Shown: positions 51,413 to 60,321 of the stretch, piece by piece
How positions within the stretch are numbered: the stretch's first letter is position 1
How the letters are laid out: every line of letters starts with the position of its first letter
Source of the DNA: Bacteroidia bacterium
GTDB lineage: Bacteria > Bacteroidota > Bacteroidia > Bacteroidales > UBA932
Length of the DNA: 61,151 nucleotides
Direction of reading: 5' to 3'
Assembly: GCA_030537315.1 (NCBI GenBank)
Contig: JAUNNZ010000009.1
Coordinates: 1 to 61,151, forward strand
The notes under the pieces: generated by a model
Databases searched by the model: none
What the model saw: only the letters and a program-made list of their open reading frames with translations
Told to the model about the DNA's origin: nothing
Made by a program: the position numbers and the translations under genes

Positions 51413-52186
51413 ATGAAGTCAAAACTTACGCTGAGCCTTTTGGCAATTGCCGCAATTCTGCTCGTGTCCTGCATCATCTCGTATATGGAGTACACTAGCA
51501 TGAGGGATTACGTGTCCGGCTTGATTGCAGACGATATCAGCAGTGTGAACGTAGCGAACAAGCTCTCAGACCAGAGCAACTCATATAATCTTGAAATCCT
51601 TGCTGTCATCGGCGACGAGGCCTCCACGAGCGTTCCCGAGTTCGACGAGACCTTCTTCAAGACGCACTGCGACCAGCTGCGCGCCTCCGAGGCGGGCAAC
51701 TTCATCAAGCCGTATGCCGACTCCATAATGTACTCCTATTCGGCGTATATGCTTACCGCACTGGAACTGGAAGACGTGATGCAGTCCGACTTCATCGATA
51801 CCCGTTCGTGGTATTTCGAGCGCCTGCAGCCGCGCTTTGCGCGCCTGCGCTCGGATATAGATAAGCTCAACGGCGCAATATACCAGGACCTCGAAAAGAA
51901 CTCCGCGACCTTTGAAAGGGGATTCTATAGAAGCGTCATCCCGGGAATCGTCGCCGTGGGCGTTGGACTGCTCCTGGTGCTGATGCTGCTGTTCTTCGTC
52001 CTTTCGGATTATGTGAACCCTATCTACAAGATGCTCGACTCGCTCAAGGCCTACCGTGCGAACGACAAGAAATACAACTACAAGTTCGACGGAGACGATC
52101 AGCTTGCTGAACTGAACGAAGACATCACGGAACTGGCCAACGAGAACCAGATGCTCCGCCAGAGGATCACCGCGCTCAAGAAATGA
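51413..52186 (+). CDS. Membrane protein with a sensor-like four-helix domain and no output domain
   Basis: A 257-residue protein with two membrane helices (about 5-24 and 178-203). Between them lies a mainly helical extracytoplasmic domain (30-175) like the four-helix-bundle sensor modules of chemoreceptors and histidine kinases. After the second helix comes a HAMP-like linker (NPIYKMLDSLKAYRANDKKY) and a short coiled coil, then the stop. There is no kinase, cyclase or methyl-accepting domain. Its stop overlaps the trkH start by 4 nt (ATGA), so it might tune potassium uptake, which is inference from position. Confidence 0.75.
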   Translation: MKSKLTLSLLAIAAILLVSCIISYMEYTSMRDYVSGLIADDISSVNVANKLSDQSNSYNLEILAVIGDEASTSVPEFDETFFKTHCDQLRASEAGNFIKPYADSIMYSYSAYMLTALELEDVMQSDFIDTRSWYFERLQPRFARLRSDIDKLNGAIYQDLEKNSATFERGFYRSVIPGIVAVGVGLLLVLMLLFFVLSDYVNPIYKMLDSLKAYRANDKKYNYKFDGDDQLAELNEDITELANENQMLRQRITALKK

Positions 52187-53637
52187 ACTGGAAAGTAATC
52201 TTCAGAAACGTTGGATATGCGCTGCTGGTCAGCGCGCTGTTTATGTTCATATCGATCATCGTGTCGGTGCTGAACGGCAATGACAGCGCACTTGCCGCAC
52301 TCATAATCTCGTTCACCATCACTTTCATCGTCGGCATTTTCCCATTCATTTTCGTGCGGAAGACGAATGCCATCACCCTGAAGGAAGGATATGTCATCAT
52401 CACGATGTCGTGGTTCCTCTCCTTTGTGGTGGGAATGCTGCCGTATGCGCTCTGGGGAGGCCCTTTCACTATCCAGAACGCCTGGTTTGAAAGTGTTTCC
52501 GGCTTCACCACGACAGGCGCGACCATCCTGGACGATATCGAGGCGCTGCCGAAGAGCCTTTTGTTCTGGCGCAGTTCCACACACTTCATCGGAGGCTTGG
52601 GAGTAGTCGTGTTCCTTCTCCTGATCATTCCCGGTTCAAGCCCCATCAAGATGCGTCTGACCAATATGGAACTCAGTTCGCTGACCAGGGGTAACGTCCC
52701 TACCAGGGCGAACAGGATAGTGAGCATATTCGCCTATGTGTTCCTTGCAATGCTTCCGCTTGCGTTTGTGGCCTATCTGCTGTGCGGAATGAGCCCCTTC
52801 GATGCCATCTGCCACGCGATGAGCGTCGTGGCGACGGGCGGCTTCAGCACGCGCAACGCGTCCATCGGCGCATTCGACTCCCGGGCGGTGGAGGCTGTGA
52901 CGATGTTTTTCATGTATCTGTGTTCCATCAACTTCGGATTGATATATCTCTCAATTGCCAGCAGGTCCCTGAAGCCTCTCAACAACCCGATACTCAAGTT
53001 CTTTACCGGAATGGTCGTGCTGTTTGCCCTGCTTCTCGCAATCGGTCTCAAGAGAAACGGCATCTGCGAAGGCTGGGTCGACTCCATCTGGAACGGCCTG
53101 TTCCAGGTGCTCTGTGTGTCATCCACCAGCGGCTTCGCCATTCTGGACAATGCCGCGTGGCCGATGTCCCTGTGCTCCATCACCCTGTTCATGGCGATAA
53201 TGTGCGGATGCTCGGGATCGACTTCCGGCGGCCTCAAGGCTGACCGCGTCCTGCTCCTTTTCAAGGCCATAGGCCGCAGGATCAACACCATCCTCCATCC
53301 GACGGCAGTCAACGAAATCAAGATGGGCAGGCGTTTCCTCCATGACGATGAAGTCTCCCCGCATCTCCTCTACGTTGCGCTCTATGCGCTTCTGATAATT
53401 GTGGCCGTCCTTCTTTCATTCGCCATGGGAGTGGATGCCAACAACAGTTTCTTCGCTTCCATTGCCTGTCTGAGCAATGTGGGTCCATCGGTGGGGGACC
53501 TTGGAACGATGGGGTCCTTCAATTCAATCTCGGCGGGAGCAAAGATGCTGTACACCTTCGATATGTTTCTCGGACGCATCGAAATCTATCCTATACTCGC
53601 TGTAGTGGCGATGCTGTTTGACCGCCGCAGGATTTAG
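52183..53637 (+). CDS. trkH: TrkH-family potassium uptake channel
   Basis: A 484-residue inner-membrane protein with the four pore loops of the Trk/Ktr superfamily: ESVSGFTTTGATI, SVVATGGFSTRNA, LCVSSTSGFAI and ACLSNVGPSVG. Each has the selectivity-filter glycine. The regulatory TrkA subunit is not in the window. The gene overlaps the sensor-like gene upstream (4 nt) and is followed 1 nt later by the helicase gene. Confidence 0.93.
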   Translation: MNWKVIFRNVGYALLVSALFMFISIIVSVLNGNDSALAALIISFTITFIVGIFPFIFVRKTNAITLKEGYVIITMSWFLSFVVGMLPYALWGGPFTIQNAWFESVSGFTTTGATILDDIEALPKSLLFWRSSTHFIGGLGVVVFLLLIIPGSSPIKMRLTNMELSSLTRGNVPTRANRIVSIFAYVFLAMLPLAFVAYLLCGMSPFDAICHAMSVVATGGFSTRNASIGAFDSRAVEAVTMFFMYLCSINFGLIYLSIASRSLKPLNNPILKFFTGMVVLFALLLAIGLKRNGICEGWVDSIWNGLFQVLCVSSTSGFAILDNAAWPMSLCSITLFMAIMCGCSGSTSGGLKADRVLLLFKAIGRRINTILHPTAVNEIKMGRRFLHDDEVSPHLLYVALYALLIIVAVLLSFAMGVDANNSFFASIACLSNVGPSVGDLGTMGSFNSISAGAKMLYTFDMFLGRIEIYPILAVVAMLFDRRRI

Positions 53638-53638
53638 T

Positions 53639-55072
53639 ATGGACAGGGCCGGTTTCCTCTATCAGAAATTCATTGACAAATTCAAGATTGAGCCGACGTC
53701 CTGCCAGGACGGGCTTTTCCGCAGCGTTGCAGATTTTGTGACCTGTGACGATTCCGATATCCTCGTGGTGAACGGATATGCCGGAACAGGTAAGACCACG
53801 GCCATTTCGGCCGTCATAGGCGCTCTGCGCGACGTAGGTACGCCGTCAGTGCTGCTCGCGCCTACAGGTCGCGCCGCGAAGGTGCTTTCCGGCATCTCGC
53901 ACCGTCCCGCTTTTACCATTCACAAGCATATATACCGCCAGAAATCAGTCGGAGCTGACGGCTACGGCCAGTTCTCGCTTGCGCCAAACAAGGCGAAGCG
54001 CACCCTCTTCGTCGTGGACGAAGTGTCGCTGATAGGCATCGAAGCCGCTGAAAGGCAGGGCTCCGCCCTTTTCGGTACGGGCAATCTGCTGGAGGACCTG
54101 GTCGACTTCGTGCGCAGCGGGGATGAGTGCCGCCTCGTGCTTATCGGGGATGCCGCGCAGCTGCCTCCGGTTGGGCTGGACGCGTCGCCTGCGCTTTCTC
54201 AGGATTTCATGGACGGCTTCGGCGGCGTGCGCTATGCGACGCTCAGCACCGTGGTGCGCCAGGCGCAGGAATCGGGCATTCTGGTGAATGCCACCGCGCT
54301 CCGCGAAAGGATATCCGCCTCCGGCGGCGATGAGACATTTGACGACATCCGCTTCAGGCTGGACGGCTTTGACGACATATCGCGGGTCAGCGGTTCCGAA
54401 CTGATTGAGACGCTGACAGAGGCGTATGCGGAATACGGCGAGGATGAGACCGTGGTTCTGTGCCGCTCGAACAAGCGTGCCATACGCTATAACCTTGGCA
54501 TACGTTCCACCGTGCAGTTCAAGGAGGAGCGGCTGGTGCGTGATGACAAGCTTATGATAGTGAAGAACTGCTATCAGTTCGTGGAGGACGTGCCCGGACT
54601 TGACTACATAGCCAATGGCGATATTGCCAAACTGGTGAAGATCAATCATTTTGAAGACAGGTACGGGCTGCATTTCGCAGATGCGACACTGACGTTTCCG
54701 GATTATGATGACGTGGAGGTCAAGGCCAAGGTATGCCTTGACACGCTCGAGTCAGAGTCGGCTTCACTTACCTATGAACAGCAGAATGCTCTCTACAACG
54801 GGGTGTCCGCCGACTATGCCGATCGCGGAAGCAGGAAGAAGATATGGGATGCGGTACGTGAGGACAAGTATTTCAATGCGCTCCAGCTGAAATATGCCGA
54901 GGCGATCACCTGCCACAAGTCGCAGGGCGGACAGTGGCGCTGCGTGTTCATCGACTGTCCGTTCTGGATGCCGGAACAGACCCTCGATGACCTGAAGTGG
55001 CTTTATACGGCGCTGACGCGAGCCGTGGAAAAAGTGTATCTCGTGAATTTCAATGACAGATTCTTTATATGA
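53639..55072 (+). CDS. RecD-like ATP-dependent helicase (SF1B)
   Basis: A 477-residue superfamily 1 helicase. Walker A is GYAGTGKT (46-53), motif II is LFVVDEVSLIG, motif III is RLVLIGDAAQLPPVG, and the C-terminal UvrD_C_2-type segment is AITCHKSQGGQWRCVFIDCPF...LYTALTRAVEKVYLV. It resembles the stand-alone RecD/Dda-like helicases of Bacteroidetes; no RecB or RecC is present. The start at 53639 directly follows the TrkH stop, and its own stop overlaps the DPP-IV start (ATGA). Confidence 0.9.
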   Translation: MDRAGFLYQKFIDKFKIEPTSCQDGLFRSVADFVTCDDSDILVVNGYAGTGKTTAISAVIGALRDVGTPSVLLAPTGRAAKVLSGISHRPAFTIHKHIYRQKSVGADGYGQFSLAPNKAKRTLFVVDEVSLIGIEAAERQGSALFGTGNLLEDLVDFVRSGDECRLVLIGDAAQLPPVGLDASPALSQDFMDGFGGVRYATLSTVVRQAQESGILVNATALRERISASGGDETFDDIRFRLDGFDDISRVSGSELIETLTEAYAEYGEDETVVLCRSNKRAIRYNLGIRSTVQFKEERLVRDDKLMIVKNCYQFVEDVPGLDYIANGDIAKLVKINHFEDRYGLHFADATLTFPDYDDVEVKAKVCLDTLESESASLTYEQQNALYNGVSADYADRGSRKKIWDAVREDKYFNALQLKYAEAITCHKSQGGQWRCVFIDCPFWMPEQTLDDLKWLYTALTRAVEKVYLVNFNDRFFI

Positions 55073-56865
55073 AACTCCTATTAGCACTGGCTCTTGCCAT
55101 CATGAATCCGACCTATTCTCCGGATTCCACCAAGGTGGCATACACGAAAGACAATGACCTGTACGTCAAGGATGTCGCGACCGAGACCGAAACAAGGCTG
55201 ACGTTTGACGGAAGCGGGCTGATCCTGAACGGATACGCCTCCTGGGTGTACTATGAGGAGATCTTCGGGCGTCAGTCGAACTACTGCGCCTTCTGGTGGA
55301 GTCCGGACTCCAGGAAGATCGCCTTCTACCGCTTTGACAACTCGAAGGTTCCGATGTTCCCGATCTATTCGCCCAAAGGGCAGGACGGCACCCTCAACCA
55401 GACGCGCTATCCCAAGGCGGGAGAGACCAACCCGACAGTACGCATTGGCCTTGCCGACCTTTCGGGGGGAACCGTGTGGGCTGACTTCGATTATGAAGAG
55501 GACCAGTATTTCGGGACTCCTTTCTGGGGAAAGGACAGTGAGGAACTGTATGTGTCCAGGATGCCGCGCAGGCAGAGCGTGCTCGACGTCTATGCAGTAA
55601 GCGTGAAGGACGGGTCCAGGAGGGCGGTTTATCATGAAGAGTACCCTACGTGGATCAACTGGATCGAAGGCATGATATTCACTGAAGACGGACTGTATAT
55701 GGCCCGCGACTTCGAGACCGGGTGGGAGCAGATATATTTCCTCGGATATGACGGCACCCTGAAGAGGCTCTCCGAAGGGGAGAACTGGGCGATTTCGCTC
55801 AGGGCCGTGGATGAAAGGAAGGGCGATGTGTGGTTCACCGCGAAAAGGGACTCCAAGGTGCACACTGCCTTCTATCGACTGGACAGGAAGGGCCGCGTGA
55901 CGGCGCTTACGGATCCGGAATACCAGCTTGAGAACCTGAGGGTCAGCGATGACAGGAAGACCTTCACCGCCACCTTGTCCACCGCATCCAGTCCGAGAAG
56001 GACAATAGAAGGCCGTATGGACCGGTATCAGGTCAAGGATCTCTCCGTGGCGGATGACATTCCTGACGCTCCCAAGCCCGAACTGGTCAGGATTGAAAAC
56101 GACGGATTCGACCTGTATGCGCTCATATCCTATCCGAAGGGTTTTGACCCGTCACGGAAGTACCCCGTGCTGATGCAGTTGTACGGCGGCCCGGGCACTC
56201 CTTACGTGCGCGACAGATGGCGTGACCGGGACGCTTCGGACCGGTGGTGCTATGACAACGGCGTCATCTATATCGTGGCCGATCCACGGTCTTCCGGAGA
56301 GAACGGAAGGCGGGGTATGGACCAGGCGTTCCGCCGGATGACGGTGATTGAACTTCAGGATTATATCGCATGGGCCAAGTGGCTGCAGGATAAACCTTTC
56401 GTTGATGGCTCCAGAATAGGTGTGGAAGGCTTTTCCTTCGGCGGAACCACCACTTCGATGCTTGTTCTCAGGTACCCTGAGTATTTCCGCTGCGGCATAG
56501 CCGGCGGCGGAGTCTATGACTGGCGCCTGTATGACTCGCACTATACCGAAAGGTTTATGGACACGCCACAGGCGAATCCGGACGGCTACGCCGAAGCGTC
56601 GCCTCTGACTTTCGTCCCGAAAGTGTTCGGGGAGGAGAATGACAGGAAGCCTCTTCCGCGAGCGCTTATGCTCACGCACGGAACCGGTGACGACAACGTC
56701 CATTTCCAGAATACCCTCCAGCTGATTGATGCGCTTCAGCAGGCGGGTTATCAGTTTGAACTGATGATATATCCTGACGGAATGCACGGCTACCGCGGCG
56801 CGCAGCATACGCACGATGTCGAAAACGCGTCCCGCTTCTGGGCTACCTGGTTGCTTGGCAGATGA
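55069..56865 (+). CDS. Dipeptidyl-peptidase IV-like S9 protease, N-terminally short
   Basis: A 598-residue S9B serine peptidase that should remove dipeptides ending in Pro or Ala from peptide N-termini. The catalytic triad is Ser456 (GFSFGG instead of the usual GWSYGG), Asp541 (TGDDNVHFQNT) and His573 (DGMHGYRG). The N-terminus-binding double Glu is Glu63-Glu64 (YYEEIFG). Compared with P. gingivalis DPP4 (about 720 residues), roughly 130 residues of the first propeller blades are missing, and the protein begins with a 12-residue hydrophobic stretch right before NPTYSPDSTKVAY. Whether that works as a signal peptide is doubtful. The last 23 nt overlap the convergent methyltransferase gene. Confidence 0.85.
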   Translation: MKLLLALALAIMNPTYSPDSTKVAYTKDNDLYVKDVATETETRLTFDGSGLILNGYASWVYYEEIFGRQSNYCAFWWSPDSRKIAFYRFDNSKVPMFPIYSPKGQDGTLNQTRYPKAGETNPTVRIGLADLSGGTVWADFDYEEDQYFGTPFWGKDSEELYVSRMPRRQSVLDVYAVSVKDGSRRAVYHEEYPTWINWIEGMIFTEDGLYMARDFETGWEQIYFLGYDGTLKRLSEGENWAISLRAVDERKGDVWFTAKRDSKVHTAFYRLDRKGRVTALTDPEYQLENLRVSDDRKTFTATLSTASSPRRTIEGRMDRYQVKDLSVADDIPDAPKPELVRIENDGFDLYALISYPKGFDPSRKYPVLMQLYGGPGTPYVRDRWRDRDASDRWCYDNGVIYIVADPRSSGENGRRGMDQAFRRMTVIELQDYIAWAKWLQDKPFVDGSRIGVEGFSFGGTTTSMLVLRYPEYFRCGIAGGGVYDWRLYDSHYTERFMDTPQANPDGYAEASPLTFVPKVFGEENDRKPLPRALMLTHGTGDDNVHFQNTLQLIDALQQAGYQFELMIYPDGMHGYRGAQHTHDVENASRFWATWLLGR

Positions 56866-57964
56866 TGAGATACCGCGCGTCCAGCGCGGTGCAGCCGAAT
56901 ATATGGGCGTCGCTTCCCGAGCGGACGCCCATTTTCTTTCTCAGCTCGTCGCTGGAAAGAGGAACGTTGCGCGCAGTCACTTCAGCGCGCGGATAGCGTC
57001 TTCCCGCCTCCTTGAAGGTGGTGTTGCCGAACGGAAGGACCTCCAGAACCTTGAAGACCTTGCCCAGGGCCGCGAGCCCGTCGGGGACGTCTCCGGCCGT
57101 GTAGAGATTTGTCGAGGAAGAAAGCTTCCTGATGCCGAAGCGGCTGCAAATCAGGCGGAAGCATCCGGCCTTCATCAGTGCTGCCGAAGGCTCGAAGAGT
57201 ATGTCGCCGGCGGCGGGGAGCTTGTAGTGCGGCACGGCTTCGCGTTCTTCGTCCTGATAGAACGACAGGCGGCCGCCGGTATCAAGGTCTGCCACGGTGA
57301 TGCGGCAGGGGCCTTTGCGGCCTTTCTTGAGAAGGCAGAGTATTTCCTTGCATTCGCCGTCCTTGCCGACCGTATGGATCTCCGTGCATTCGGGCCCCAG
57401 CCTCTTGTAAAGCATACTGATGTCGGCCATCGGGGAGAGCTTAAGGAGAATGGTGGAGCAGCGCTGCCACAGGGATGGCAGAAGCTGGAGGATGTCGGGG
57501 GTGCAGTCTTCCAGGAGAAAGACCTTGTTGCCTGTGTCGCCGCGTCTTGCGGGGTCGGCGAAAATGAGGTCGCAGCAGGGGAGTTCCGTACTTGCATCCA
57601 CACTTTCGTTGCTTATGACTACATTGTTTGTTTTCAGTAATTTATAGTTGTTGCTTACTGCTTCTGCAAGTTCGGCATTGCGCTCGTAGTAGCATACTTT
57701 CCCGGCAACCTGGGAGAAAGCCCAGGAATCGACTCCGAGACCGCCCGTGATATCGCAGACGACGGGAGACGGGACACCCGCAGTCTCTCTCCGGACTATC
57801 TCCGCCTTGTACAAGGCCGCGGCGGTAGAGGAGCATTGCTCGAGGGCGAGGGTTGAAGGTATCTGCAGACCTTCCGTGGCGGCCCATTCGGGCAGCTTTG
57901 CGGCAAGTTTTCTGTCGCGGCGCTCGTCGATGCCGTTCAATATGTCTGCAAATGACTTTTTCAT
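56843..57964 (-). CDS. Class I SAM-dependent methyltransferase of the PG_1098/THUMP-like type
   Basis: A 373-residue protein with a helical N-terminus and a Rossmann methyltransferase core (VCDITGGLGVDSWAFSQVAGKVCYYERN, later LIFADPARRGDTGNKVF). Two C-terminal modules match the ferredoxin-like and THUMP-like domains of P. gingivalis PG_1098, and probable activity is RNA methylation. The frame continues upstream to 58477, across the mutase gene. The promoter box TACATTTG (57970-57977, minus) stands only 5 nt before ATG 57964, so this start is preferred and the transcript is nearly leaderless. Confidence 0.85.
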   Translation of the reverse strand: MKKSFADILNGIDERRDRKLAAKLPEWAATEGLQIPSTLALEQCSSTAAALYKAEIVRRETAGVPSPVVCDITGGLGVDSWAFSQVAGKVCYYERNAELAEAVSNNYKLLKTNNVVISNESVDASTELPCCDLIFADPARRGDTGNKVFLLEDCTPDILQLLPSLWQRCSTILLKLSPMADISMLYKRLGPECTEIHTVGKDGECKEILCLLKKGRKGPCRITVADLDTGGRLSFYQDEEREAVPHYKLPAAGDILFEPSAALMKAGCFRLICSRFGIRKLSSSTNLYTAGDVPDGLAALGKVFKVLEVLPFGNTTFKEAGRRYPRAEVTARNVPLSSDELRKKMGVRSGSDAHIFGCTALDARYLIICQATR

Positions 57965-57969
57965 CTTTA

Positions 57970-58006
57970 CAAATGTAGCAATTAATCCTTTTATTTCGTA
58001 AATTTG
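57970..58006. promoter_or_regulatory. Divergent promoters: methyltransferase (minus) and phosphohexomutase (plus)
   Basis: Minus-strand TACATTTG (57970-57977) lies 5 nt before ATG 57964. Plus-strand TAAATTTG (57999-58006) lies 30 nt before the ATG at 58037. Confidence 0.55.
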
Positions 58007-58036
58007 GAGACGTTCAAGAAATGAATCACCGCATAT

Positions 58037-59695
58037 ATGAAAGAATTTGAATTGAGAGCCCAAAACTGGCTCGAAGGGGACTTCGACCAGGAAACCAAGA
58101 TCAAAGTGATGCAACTCCGCAACTCGGACCCGGCGGCATTCGAAGACGCGTTCTACAAGAACCTCGAGTTCGGTACCGGCGGTTTGCGCGGCATTATGGG
58201 AGTAGGTACCAACAGGATGAACAAATACACGGTCGGAATGGCCACCCAGGGCCTTGCAAACTATATCCGTTCGCATTTCGAAGGCGATGACCCGCGTGTC
58301 GTCATATCCTATGACTCCCGCAACAACAGCAAGGAGTTCGCCCGCATCACCGCCGATGTCCTTTCGGCGAACGGAATCCACGTGTTCATTTTCGACAACA
58401 TCAGGCCTACGCCCGAGATGAGCTATGCCGTCCGACATCTGGGCGCTGTGGCGGGTATCATGATAACTGCATCCCACAACCCGAAGGAATACAACGGCTA
58501 CAAGGTCAGCTGGTCCGACGGCGGTCAGGTGACATCTCCGGTTGACAAGGAGATAGTTGCGGAAGTCGCCAAGGTTTCTGACCCGTCAATGGTGAAGTTC
58601 AAGTCGGAAGACGCCTGCGGCGAAGTGGAGGCCATAGGGGCCAACGTGGACGCCTGCTACCTGCGTGACCTTCTCTCCCTGAGCCTGAGTCCGGAGGCCT
58701 GCGAGAAACACTCCGACCTGAAGATAGTCTATACTCCGCTCCACGGATGCGGCGTGCGTCTCGTGCCTGAAATCCTTAAACGCAAGGGCTTCAAGAATAT
58801 CATCCACGTTCCCGACCAGGACGTCTCCGACGGCAATTTCCCTACGGTCATTTCTCCTAATCCTGAAGAGCACTCCGCACTTGAGATGGCTCTTGCCAAG
58901 GCTGATGAGACCGGGGCCGACATCGTGATGGCGACAGACCCCGACGCCGACCGCATGGGCATTGCAGTCCGCGACAACGAAGGAAAGATGGTTCTCTTCA
59001 ACGGCAACCAGACGGCTTCTTTGCTTACATACTACATTCTCCGCCGCTGGAAGGAACTCGGCAAGCTTGGGGAAGGGAAGTATGTCGTCAAGACGATAGT
59101 CACCACGGAACTCATAGCTGACATCTGCAAGGGCTTCGGGGTTCCCGTATATAATGTCCTCACCGGCTTCAAGTACATCGCGGAGGTCGTCAAGCGCCAC
59201 GAGGCGGACGGTGAGTTCATCTGCGGCGGCGAGGAGAGCTACGGCTTCAACGTCGGCCAGTTCGTCCGTGACAAGGACGCGCAGGTGAGCTGTATGATGA
59301 TAGCGGAGTGCGCTGCCTGGGCTGCTGAGCAGGGGATTACGCTCTATCAGCTCATGGACAGGATTTATGAAGAGTTCGGCTATCGCAAGGAAGGACTGGT
59401 GTCCGTGGTCCGCAAGGGCATTTCAGGCGCTCAGGAAATTCAGCAGATGATGGCGGACTTCCGCTCCAACCCTCCGCAGGAGATGTGCGGAAGCAAGGTC
59501 GTCAAGGTCATTGACTATCTGGAGCCCGAGAAGACGGGCCAGCCTTCGTCCAACGTGCTTCAGTTCTTCTCCGAGGCGGGAGACGTCGTGTCCGTGCGCC
59601 CTTCGGGCACGGAGCCGAAGATCAAGTTCTACTTCGGTGCCAAGGGCGGTGATGCAGACGCCAAGATCGAAGCTTTGAAGAAGCAGTTCTGCTAG
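58037..59695 (+). CDS. Phosphoglucomutase/phosphomannomutase
   Basis: A 552-residue alpha-D-phosphohexomutase that interconverts hexose 1- and 6-phosphates through a phosphoserine enzyme. The active-site serine is Ser146 (ITASHNPKEYNGYK), the metal loop is DPDADRMG, the sugar-binding loop is CGGEESYGF and the phosphate-binding loop near the C-terminus is RPSGTEPKIKFY. The length and EFGTGGLRGIMGVGTNRMN start fit the PgcA-like branch. Its stop codon shares a CTAG with the stop of the convergent nth gene. Confidence 0.93.
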   Translation: MKEFELRAQNWLEGDFDQETKIKVMQLRNSDPAAFEDAFYKNLEFGTGGLRGIMGVGTNRMNKYTVGMATQGLANYIRSHFEGDDPRVVISYDSRNNSKEFARITADVLSANGIHVFIFDNIRPTPEMSYAVRHLGAVAGIMITASHNPKEYNGYKVSWSDGGQVTSPVDKEIVAEVAKVSDPSMVKFKSEDACGEVEAIGANVDACYLRDLLSLSLSPEACEKHSDLKIVYTPLHGCGVRLVPEILKRKGFKNIIHVPDQDVSDGNFPTVISPNPEEHSALEMALAKADETGADIVMATDPDADRMGIAVRDNEGKMVLFNGNQTASLLTYYILRRWKELGKLGEGKYVVKTIVTTELIADICKGFGVPVYNVLTGFKYIAEVVKRHEADGEFICGGEESYGFNVGQFVRDKDAQVSCMMIAECAAWAAEQGITLYQLMDRIYEEFGYRKEGLVSVVRKGISGAQEIQQMMADFRSNPPQEMCGSKVVKVIDYLEPEKTGQPSSNVLQFFSEAGDVVSVRPSGTEPKIKFYFGAKGGDADAKIEALKKQFC

Positions 59696-60321
59696 ACCGC
59701 AGACTTGCAATAAGGTTTGAGGCCGCAGTGTTCGCACTGCGGCTTTTTTGCCGTACAGGTATAGCGTCCGTGGAGGAGTAGCCAGTGGTGGGCGTCCGGA
59801 CGCATCTCTGCCGGGATATGCTTTTCCAGGTCGAGCTCGACGGCGCGCGGGGTCGTGCCCTTGCTGAGTCCGAGGCGGTGCGCCACGCGGAAGACATGCG
59901 TGTCGACCGCGATGACCGGCGCAGAATCGACGATGGAGGCCACTACGTTGGCCGTCTTGCGTCCCACGCCTGGAAGTGACATCAGTTTGTCTATGTCTGT
60001 CGGTATCTCCCCGCCGAACTCCGCGACGACGCGTTGCGCCATGGCTATGATGTGCCGGGCCTTGTTGTTGGGGTATGAGATGCTGTGTATCAGTTCGAAG
60101 ACGTCTTCGAACGTTGCGCCGGCGAGATGCTGCACGGTAGGGTATTTCGAGAAGAGGGCGGGCGTGGTGAGGTTCACGCGCCTGTCGGTGCACTGGGCCG
60201 ACAGGATGACGGATACGATCAGTTCGTACGGGTTGCTGAAGTTCAGTTCTGACTGTGCAATGGGGAAGAGCTCCTGAAGCCGGTTCAGGATGACGCTGTA
60301 CCGTTCGTCCAGTTTTGTCAT
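59692..60321 (-). CDS. nth: Endonuclease III
   Basis: A 209-residue bifunctional DNA glycosylase/AP lyase for oxidised pyrimidines. The helix-hairpin-helix LPGVGRKTANVV contains catalytic Lys122, and Asp140 lies in VDTHVFRVAHRLG. The [4Fe-4S] cluster ligands Cys189, Cys196, Cys199 and Cys205 are spaced C-x6-C-x2-C-x5-C at the C-terminus. The ATG overlaps the stop of the FtsE-like gene by 3 nt within ATGA. Confidence 0.96.
   Translation of the reverse strand: MTKLDERYSVILNRLQELFPIAQSELNFSNPYELIVSVILSAQCTDRRVNLTTPALFSKYPTVQHLAGATFEDVFELIHSISYPNNKARHIIAMAQRVVAEFGGEIPTDIDKLMSLPGVGRKTANVVASIVDSAPVIAVDTHVFRVAHRLGLSKGTTPRAVELDLEKHIPAEMRPDAHHWLLLHGRYTCTAKKPQCEHCGLKPYCKSAV

Noticed and set aside
56816-57640. 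274-codon plus-strand frame downstream of the DPP-IV gene
   Set aside because: It is antisense to the methyltransferase gene, whose SAM-binding motifs and promoter are clear.
57965-58477. 171-residue N-terminal extension of the methyltransferase frame
   Set aside because: It is antisense to the phosphohexomutase gene, and an exact promoter box lies 5 nt before ATG 57964, so the extension is not transcribed from that start.
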